Source: Chlorobiota bacterium
Lineage (GTDB): Bacteria > Bacteroidota > Bacteroidia > Bacteroidales > JAADJA01
Assembly (NCBI GenBank): GCA_030592565.1
Contig: JAUVIX010000026.1
Location: forward strand, 1-17,949
Direction of reading: 5' to 3'
Length of the DNA: 17,949 nt
The translations under genes were made by a program, and so were the position numbers. The notes beneath the pieces are model-generated. The model did not search any database, was not told the DNA's origin, and saw nothing but the letters and a program-made list of their open reading frames with translations. Below are positions 13,092 through 17,949 of this stretch, in pieces. Position 1 is the first letter of the stretch. The number at the start of each line of letters is the position of its first letter.

Positions 13092-14555
13092 ATGGAAAGC
13101 TATTTTAAGAAGTTCAAAGAGAATGTAATAGGGAATGACCTTATTTTTAAAACTCCTTATGGAAACAAAACTATGATATATGCTGACTGGATTGCCAGTG
13201 GAAGACTATATCATCCTATTGAAGATAGAATTTCAAATACTTTTGGTCCATATGTCGGGAATACACATACTGAGACTTCCGAGACAGGAACCCTGATGAC
13301 TAAGGCTTATCATCTTGCCCATAAAAAGATAAAACAACATGTTAATGCCGGCCCCAATGATGTTATTATCACTATCGGTTCTGGAATGACAAGCGTGATA
13401 AATAAATTTCAGCGGATCCTCGGGCTCAAACATTGTGGTGAGTTGTATGGTACTGATTGTATGAAAAAAAGAGAGAGACCTGTTGTTTTTATAACGCATA
13501 TGGAGCACCATTCAAACCATACTTCCTGGTATGAAACAATGGTTGATGTTGTTGTAATTCCTCCTGGTGATGGGCTAACTGTTGATGCTGATAATCTTAG
13601 ACGTGAGCTTGAAAAATACAAGGACAGAAAAATGAAGATTGGAACTTTTTCTGCATGTTCCAATGTTACAGGTGTATTTTCTCCTTATCACGAGATGGCT
13701 AAGATTATGCATGAGTATGGTGGTTTATGTTTTATTGATTTTGCCGCTTCCGCGCCCTATGTTGATATGGATATGCATCCCGACGATCCAATGGAGAGAC
13801 TGGATGCTGTTTTCTTTTCTCCCCATAAATTCCTTGGTGGCCCTGGCAGCTCAGGAGTTTTGATTTTTGATTCATCGCTTTATCAATTACCTACACCTGA
13901 CCAGCCTGGTGGTGGAACAGTGGAATGGACAAATCCCTGGGGCGAATATAAATATATTGATGATATTGAGGCTCGTGAGGATGGTGGTACTCCGGGGTTT
14001 TTACAAGCTATAAGGACAGCTCTTTGTATTGAGCTTAAGGATCAGATGGGAACTGCCAATATCAGACAGCGGGAAGAGGAGCTTGTTAAGATTGCTTTTA
14101 AGGAGATGTCGAAAGTGCCTGGAATGCATATTTTGGCTGATAATATTCATGAGAGGCTGGGTGTATTTTCTTTTTATATTGAGGATATACACTACAACCT
14201 GATAGTAAAAATTCTTAATGATCGTTGGGGTATACAGGTCAGGGGAGGATGCGCCTGCGCAGGTACTTACGGCCATTACTTGCTTGACGTTAGTTATGAG
14301 TTTTCGCATGAGATTACCGAAAAGATAAATTCCGGCGATCTCTCCGAAAAACCTGGTTGGGTACGGCTTTCACTACATCCTACAATGAAAGATGAAGAAT
14401 TATACACAGTTGTAAATGGCCTTCACGAAATAGTTGCAAATTTAGATGAGTGGAAAAAAGACTACATCTACAATAAGCAAACAAACGAGTTCAGACACAA
14501 AGACGAACCGAAAGACAAAACTGTGCTGGTTGAGGGTTGGTTTAAGCTGGATTGA
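13092..14555 (+). CDS. Class V PLP-dependent aminotransferase / cysteine desulfurase-like
   Basis: A 487-residue protein. The fold-type I class V pattern is clear: the substrate-side N-T-H-T-E-T-S region (about 57-63), the histidine-rich T-H-M-E-H-H-S-N-H-T-S-W (about 135-146) that stacks on PLP, D-F-A-A-S-A-P-Y with the PLP-binding aspartate, and the Schiff-base lysine K246 in F-F-S-P-H-K-F-L-G-G-P-G-S-S-G. A cysteine cluster, R-G-G-C-A-C-A-G-T-Y-G (about 384-394), occupies the place of the catalytic cysteine loop of desulfurases. The exact substrate cannot be set from sequence; cysteine desulfurase or selenocysteine lyase-like activity is possible. No Suf or Isc partner genes flank it. ATG 13092 follows a -7 box by 23 bases. 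Confidence 0.87.
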   Translation: MESYFKKFKENVIGNDLIFKTPYGNKTMIYADWIASGRLYHPIEDRISNTFGPYVGNTHTETSETGTLMTKAYHLAHKKIKQHVNAGPNDVIITIGSGMTSVINKFQRILGLKHCGELYGTDCMKKRERPVVFITHMEHHSNHTSWYETMVDVVVIPPGDGLTVDADNLRRELEKYKDRKMKIGTFSACSNVTGVFSPYHEMAKIMHEYGGLCFIDFAASAPYVDMDMHPDDPMERLDAVFFSPHKFLGGPGSSGVLIFDSSLYQLPTPDQPGGGTVEWTNPWGEYKYIDDIEAREDGGTPGFLQAIRTALCIELKDQMGTANIRQREEELVKIAFKEMSKVPGMHILADNIHERLGVFSFYIEDIHYNLIVKILNDRWGIQVRGGCACAGTYGHYLLDVSYEFSHEITEKINSGDLSEKPGWVRLSLHPTMKDEELYTVVNGLHEIVANLDEWKKDYIYNKQTNEFRHKDEPKDKTVLVEGWFKLD

Positions 14556-14602
14556 TTTTGTGATAATTTTTGCCAATTCGTTCTATGATTTAAGAAAAGT
14601 AT

Positions 14603-14610
14603 TATCTTTG
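14603..14610 (+). promoter_or_regulatory. -7 element for the DUF2281-like antitoxin gene
   Basis: TATCTTTG at 14603-14610 lies 22 bases before the ATG at 14633. No -33 TTG is seen at 19-21 bases. Confidence 0.55.
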
Positions 14611-14632
14611 TAAAAAGAATGACCATAAAGTT

Positions 14633-14857
14633 ATGAATAGAGAAATTTTAATAAATAAGACAATTAATAATATTTCACTACTTCCTGATTGGAGATTAAT
14701 AGAGGTTTCTGATTATATTGACTTTCTTTTGAAAACATATGATGATAAAAAATTAGCAGAAGGTATAATGAAATTGACTTCAAAATCAAATTCGTTTGAT
14801 TTTTTAAATGATGAAGATGAATTATACAATGAATCTGACTTAATTGAGAAGTTTTAA
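14633..14857 (+). CDS. DUF2281/VapB-like antitoxin, orphaned
   Basis: A 74-residue protein starting at ATG 14633. Residues 8-34 (I-N-K-T-I-N-N-I-S-L-L-P-D-W-R-L-I-E-V-S-D-Y-I-D-F-L-L) form the helix pattern of DUF2281-type antitoxins: conserved L-P, then E-V-x-D-Y-I-D-F-L. The C-terminus is acidic. Such proteins are usually encoded just before a MazF/PemK-type mRNA interferase. Here the next start codon overlaps this stop by one base (TAATG at 14855-14859), but the toxin behind it is truncated. The antitoxin itself looks complete and keeps a good -7 box. Confidence 0.7.
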   Translation: MNREILINKTINNISLLPDWRLIEVSDYIDFLLKTYDDKKLAEGIMKLTSKSNSFDFLNDEDELYNESDLIEKF

Positions 14858-14979
14858 TGAAGAAAGGTGATATTGTTTTAATTCCATTTCCTTTTACAAA
14901 TTTGCAAGGAATCAAGAAGAGGCCAGCAGTGATATTATACGTTGGTAGTTTTGATATAATAGTTCTAGGACTACTTTGA
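14857..14979 (+). pseudogene. Truncated MazF/PemK-type toxin
   Basis: The frame from ATG 14857 gives 40 residues. The first part, M-K-K-G-D-I-V-L-I-P-F-P-F-T, then K-K-R-P-A-V-I-L-Y, is the conserved N-terminus of MazF/PemK mRNA interferases: first strand, basic R-P-A-V-I-L strand. After about residue 35 (S-F-D-I-I-V) the family resemblance ends and a stop follows at 14977-14979. Normal members have about 110-120 residues, so roughly the last two thirds are gone. No continuation in another frame was found in the next 270 bases, which points to a deletion rather than a single frameshift. It cannot be an active toxin in this form. Confidence 0.75.
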
Positions 14980-15034
14980 TGCACAATGTTTTTTTATTTT
15001 TGTTCGACAATTTACAAACCTTAATTTTACTGCT

Positions 15035-15259
15035 ATGACAGAATGGGGGGAAACTCTCACATCCTTTGAGGAGATATTCTGGTATATTGAAGTTCATTTT
15101 TCCGTAATTCTTTTTATACAAAAGATATTTACCTTTGACGGAATGGGCGGTAGTGGTAATGGCGATAAAGTATCGACTTCTGCCAATTTCCTTTCTGTAT
15201 CTGGCTCCATGATAAGTAGGAGTAGGAATTATAAAGTGTTTACAAACGCAAAACTATGA
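15035..15259 (+). pseudogene. N-terminal fragment of an OB-fold/NfeD-like membrane protein
   Basis: The frame from ATG 15035 begins M-T-E-W-G-E-T-L-T-S-F-E-E-I-F-W-Y-I, then F-S-V-I-L-F-I-Q-K-I-F-T-F. This matches the start of a Bacteroidota membrane protein family whose members begin roughly M-T-E-W-x-x-x-L-x-x-F-E-x-I-F-W, then one membrane helix, I-Q-x-x-x-T-F, and a G/D-rich linker. Here the G/D-rich linker (G-M-G-G-S-G-N-G-D-K) is followed by unrelated low-complexity sequence and a stop overlapping the next gene. Relatives are several times longer (about 200 residues). A TATTTTTG box at 14995-15002 sits 33 bases upstream. The family name is from memory and tentative; the truncation is the stronger point. 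Confidence 0.45.
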
Positions 15260-15708
15260 ACAAACCAGAACTTAAAGCAAAAATACTGGATGTTTGCAAG
15301 AATGTGCAATCCAAAAATATTGACACTTTAAAGTATGAAATGGAAGATGCACAGAAAATGGCAAACGACTATGGCTGCCCCAGAGACAGGTATGATGCCT
15401 ATCGTGCACAGCTCCTGAGCAAGCGAGACCTGTTTGCCTCACAGTTACAGAAATCCCGGGAGCTTCTTGATGTGCTGAATATAATCCCGTTAGACAAACA
15501 ATTTGACAAAGTTGATTTCGGAGCTGCTGTTGTTACCAGCAATCAGAAAATGTTTATTTCAGTAAGCATCGGAAAAATTGAGGTTGACGGAGAATCCTAT
15601 TACGCAATATCACCAATGGTGCCTGTTTATAAGGCTATGCAGGGGAAGAGGGTCGGAGAGACGTTTGTGTTCAATGGAAACAAGTTGGAGATTGTCGATA
15701 TTTTTTAA
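15256..15708 (+). CDS. GreA/GreB C-terminal-domain-like protein
   Basis: A 150-residue protein with an N-terminal helical, charged region (about 1-75, likely coiled coil: Q-L-L-S-K-R-D-L-F-A-S-Q-L-Q-K-S-R-E-L) and a C-terminal beta domain (about 85-150). The C-terminal part reads V-D-F-G-A-A-V-V-T-S, then I-S-V-S-I-G-K-I-x-V-D-G, A-I-S-P-M-V-P-V-Y-K-A-M-Q-G-K-R-V-G-E. This resembles the FKBP-like C-terminal domain of transcript cleavage factors GreA/GreB (S-P-x-x-P-x-x-x-A-L-x-G-K-x-V-G-D). The N-terminal part is not a clear match to the Gre coiled-coil tip, so it may be a Gre-like RNA polymerase secondary-channel factor rather than GreA itself. ATG 15256 overlaps the last 4 bases of the upstream fragment frame. 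Confidence 0.65.
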   Translation: MNKPELKAKILDVCKNVQSKNIDTLKYEMEDAQKMANDYGCPRDRYDAYRAQLLSKRDLFASQLQKSRELLDVLNIIPLDKQFDKVDFGAAVVTSNQKMFISVSIGKIEVDGESYYAISPMVPVYKAMQGKRVGETFVFNGNKLEIVDIF

Positions 15709-15914
15709 AGTCTGTAATGGTGGATGATAATTATTGTGATTTAGCATAAATGGATAAAGCCCCAACAAGAAAAAGCAGAGGTTGAAGCGTAGCCTAAACC
15801 TTTGAAGAGTCAAAAACAAACATGACAACTTTTATTATTTCCCAACTGTCTGTTGTTCAGAATATTTTTATTCATATTGAAACAAAATATGTAAAAACTT
15901 AGTTATTTGTCTTA

Positions 15915-17249
15915 ATGAAAAAAATTCTGTATATTATATTGTCGGTTATTCTTGTTGTAGTTTCGTATTTTGTTGTAGCGAATATCTACCCAAAGGCTAC
16001 CGGCAGATTTCCTGTATTTGTTGTTTTATTTCTGTTCGACATCTACCTCTTTATCGCACTAAAGCATAAGGTAAAGGCTTGTAGTACCTGGAAAAGATGG
16101 CTTTTAGGCATCGCTTACTGGTCGCCTATGATATTGCTTGGAACGTTTATTTTTTCTGACTTTTTTCTGCCATATTCCGAGTGGAACAAGAGCGTGAGAT
16201 CATATATGATGGGCTTTGTAATTATTAGCTACACCTCAAAGATAGTTGTTGCAACATTCTTTATTATTTCTGACCTGGTTAAATATGTGAGGTTATTACT
16301 TAATAAGAAAAAGGAAGAATCAGAAGAACATATTGGAGAAACAATTACAAGAGGTGCATTTATTAAGAAAGTTGGTTTGGTTACGGGAGGTGTAATGTTT
16401 GGAACCCTTTTTACGGGGATGTTCAGATGGGTTTATGATTTTAATATTATCAAAACAAAAATAAAAATTCCTAACCTGCCTGAATCGTTTAGCGGGCTGC
16501 GTATTGTGCAGCTTGCCGATATGCATCTTGGCAACTGGCTTTCGAATGATGAACTTGCAGAGGCGGTTAAGATGATTAATGACCTTAAGCCCGACCTGTT
16601 CTTTTTTACAGGCGATCTGGTAAATTACAGAACTGATGAGGCATTTGAGTTTGAAGATGTCCTGAAACAGATAAAGACAAAATATGGTAGCTTCTCCGTT
16701 CTTGGCAATCACGACTATGGTGATTATTCAACATGGTCGTCGGATGCTGCTAAAGAGGAGAACATGACCCAGATGTATGACCTGAATAAAAGGCTGGGAT
16801 GGAATTTGCTTTTGAATGAGAATGAGATAATTACAAAAGGTGATGATTCCATTGCCATTATTGGAGTTGAGAATTGGGGTTCCTATGCACGCTTCCAGAG
16901 ATTTGGCGATTTGGATGAGGCTGCTCAAGGCACGGAGGATGTTCCATTTAAAATTCTTCTTTCGCACGATCCTACTCACTGGCAAAATAAGGTCAGACAG
17001 TCGGATGTTCATATCGACCTTACTCTTGCTGGTCATACCCACGGCGGTCAGTTTGGTTTCGAGATTAAAGGAGTAAGATGGAGCCCTGCACAATATGCCT
17101 ATAAATACTGGGCTGGATTATATTCCGATAAAAAAATGCCTGAAAATAGACCAAAATATCTTTATGTAAACAGAGGTCTTGGTGTTGTGGGCTATCCCGG
17201 AAGAGTAGGAATGAAGCCGGAGATAACCCTTCTTGAACTTTATGGTTAA
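15915..17249 (+). CDS. Membrane-anchored metallophosphoesterase
   Basis: A 444-residue protein. The N-terminal third has four membrane helices (about 5-23, 33-50, 64-86, 98-120). A fifth hydrophobic segment (about 152-172) is preceded by I-T-R-G-A-F-I-K-K-V-G. The C-terminal catalytic domain carries the full set of calcineurin-like motifs: D202-x-H204 (A-D-M-H-L-G), G-D234-L-V, G-N265-H266-D267, S-H351-D-P and G-H374-T-H376-G-G-Q. These residues bind two metal ions. The layout matches the YaeI/LpxG group of membrane phosphoesterases, some of which hydrolyse UDP-diacylglucosamine in lipid A synthesis; which substrate applies here is not shown. It is a single gene with about 200 bases of gene-free DNA before it and no clear -7 box. 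Confidence 0.88.
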   Translation: MKKILYIILSVILVVVSYFVVANIYPKATGRFPVFVVLFLFDIYLFIALKHKVKACSTWKRWLLGIAYWSPMILLGTFIFSDFFLPYSEWNKSVRSYMMGFVIISYTSKIVVATFFIISDLVKYVRLLLNKKKEESEEHIGETITRGAFIKKVGLVTGGVMFGTLFTGMFRWVYDFNIIKTKIKIPNLPESFSGLRIVQLADMHLGNWLSNDELAEAVKMINDLKPDLFFFTGDLVNYRTDEAFEFEDVLKQIKTKYGSFSVLGNHDYGDYSTWSSDAAKEENMTQMYDLNKRLGWNLLLNENEIITKGDDSIAIIGVENWGSYARFQRFGDLDEAAQGTEDVPFKILLSHDPTHWQNKVRQSDVHIDLTLAGHTHGGQFGFEIKGVRWSPAQYAYKYWAGLYSDKKMPENRPKYLYVNRGLGVVGYPGRVGMKPEITLLELYG

Positions 17250-17349
17250 ATGAAATCCGATAATTAAGGTTTAAAAACTGCGAGGCCTCTCAAACAGAAA
17301 AGCCCCACAGATTATAAGGTTTAATTTCCAGGTCTTGTAACTCCCCTTC

Positions 17350-17949
17350 CTATTCCACAATCATCTTCTTACTGTCGGTTCGTACTCCGTTCACATCTAT
17401 TGAGTAAAAGTACATTCCTGTTGGCAGACCTTTGGAGTTAAACTCAACACTGTGAACTCCTTCGGACTTTTCGCCTTCGGTGTAGGTTTTAATTAGTTTG
17501 CCTGTGTAGCCGAACACATTTATTGTAACAAAAACCTCTTTCTCTAATTTGTAGAAGATTTTTGTTTTTCCGCTGAAGGGGTTTGGAATATTCTGCAACA
17601 GTTCGCCACTATTCAAAGCCGAAATCCTGTTTTTAGTTGCATCCGAAATCTTTGTTGCATCGCCAGGAAGCAGCGAAAGTAGGTAATCCCTGTTTTCTTC
17701 AAAAGCTTCAATTGTTGCAAATTTGTATTGCGGCATTGTACCTACATAGCCTGATGACTTCATCCCTCCGTTTTCTATTAGCATGTAAGCATATCCCAGG
17801 TCGATAATTGCAAAAATGCTGTCTTCAAAATTTTGAGGATTCTGAATAATGTTTTCGTACCAAATAATTGCCGAATCCCATTTCTCTAATTTGAGATTAC
17901 ATTTGTTGATCAAAAATCTACCTAATTTATTCAAACTCGTATCCGATTG
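17350..17949 (-). CDS. C-terminal part of a T9SS-secreted protein (partial)
   Basis: The frame runs from the TAG at 17352-17350 to the window edge without a start codon, so about 199 C-terminal residues are seen and the N-terminus lies outside. The first part (W-D-S-A-I-I-W-Y-E-N-I-I-Q-N-P-Q-N-F-E-D, then I-D-L-G-Y) is a helical segment often seen before the sorting domain in large secreted Bacteroidota proteins. The last about 83 residues form a type A T9SS sorting domain: L-L-Q-N-I-P-N-P-F-S-G-K-T, V-x-I-x-V-F-x-Y-T-G-K-L-I-K-T, G-x-H-S-V-E-F-N, L-P-T-G-M-Y-F-Y and a final K-K-M-I-V. It directs passage across the outer membrane by the type IX system. The function of the missing N-terminal domain is unknown. 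Confidence 0.88.
   Translation of the reverse strand, partial: QSDTSLNKLGRFLINKCNLKLEKWDSAIIWYENIIQNPQNFEDSIFAIIDLGYAYMLIENGGMKSSGYVGTMPQYKFATIEAFEENRDYLLSLLPGDATKISDATKNRISALNSGELLQNIPNPFSGKTKIFYKLEKEVFVTINVFGYTGKLIKTYTEGEKSEGVHSVEFNSKGLPTGMYFYSIDVNGVRTDSKKMIVE

Noticed and set aside
14912..15121. Minus strand open frame of 69 codons over the decayed patch
   Set aside because: It runs antisense to the MazF and membrane-protein N-termini and shows no recognisable family features or -7 box.
16320..16712. Open frame of 130 codons on the minus strand within the phosphoesterase gene
   Set aside because: The plus strand carries all metallophosphoesterase motifs through this interval, so the minus frame is a shadow.

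Overview
The window is typical of Bacteroidota, most likely an uncultured member of or near the Bacteroidales. The evidence is: a type IX secretion C-terminal sorting domain at the right edge; a tmRNA whose encoded tag reads GETNYALAA; repeated -7 boxes of the form TAnnTTTG and weak or absent Shine-Dalgarno sequences; AT-rich DNA; and an ECF sigma / membrane protein / DUF4097-like operon of a kind common in this phylum. The species cannot be named from the sequence.

Layout. 1-440: tRNA-Gly(GCC) and tRNA-Leu(TAA), each followed by an intrinsic terminator. 439-2507 (+): a RelB-like/RelE-ParE toxin-antitoxin pair, then a sugar-type MFS (SLC45/GPH-like) transporter. 2556-4717 (-): a tightly overlapping operon of ECF sigma factor, single-pass membrane protein (probable anti-sigma factor) and exported DUF4097-like beta-repeat protein. 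4742-5228: about 490 bp without genes, full of short palindromes. 5229-5627 (-): tmRNA. 5728-6891 (-): a sigma-54-type AAA+ response regulator without a DNA-binding domain. 7027-7725 (+): LolD-type ABC ATPase. 7839-12014 (+): a 1391-residue exported protein made of 22 tandem repeats of about 57 residues plus a C-terminal beta-rich domain. 12153-12884 (-): a cation:proton antiporter relic lacking both a start codon and its central membrane segments. 13092-14555 (+): class V PLP-dependent aminotransferase / cysteine desulfurase-like enzyme. 14633-15259 (+): a decayed patch with an intact DUF2281-like antitoxin, a truncated mazF and an N-terminal fragment of a membrane protein. 15256-15708 (+): GreA/GreB C-terminal-like protein. 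15915-17249 (+): membrane-anchored metallophosphoesterase. 17350-17949 (-): C-terminal end of a secreted T9SS cargo protein.

How the genes relate. Most are independent housekeeping or envelope functions. The clearest functional units are the ECF operon, probably an envelope-responsive autoregulated circuit; the toxin-antitoxin pair; and the broken second toxin-antitoxin pair. The most unusual signals are non-coding: degenerate tandem repeats with an exact 7-bp period at three intergenic places (GTTRNNN just after two stop codons, TTTGANN in one divergent promoter region), and a run of palindromes downstream of the tmRNA.

I did not find a clear new defence or mobile system. There is no CRISPR array, integrase or transposase in the window. 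The best candidates for undescribed biology are the heptad repeats, the 22-repeat exported protein and the DNA-binding-domain-less NtrC-type regulator.
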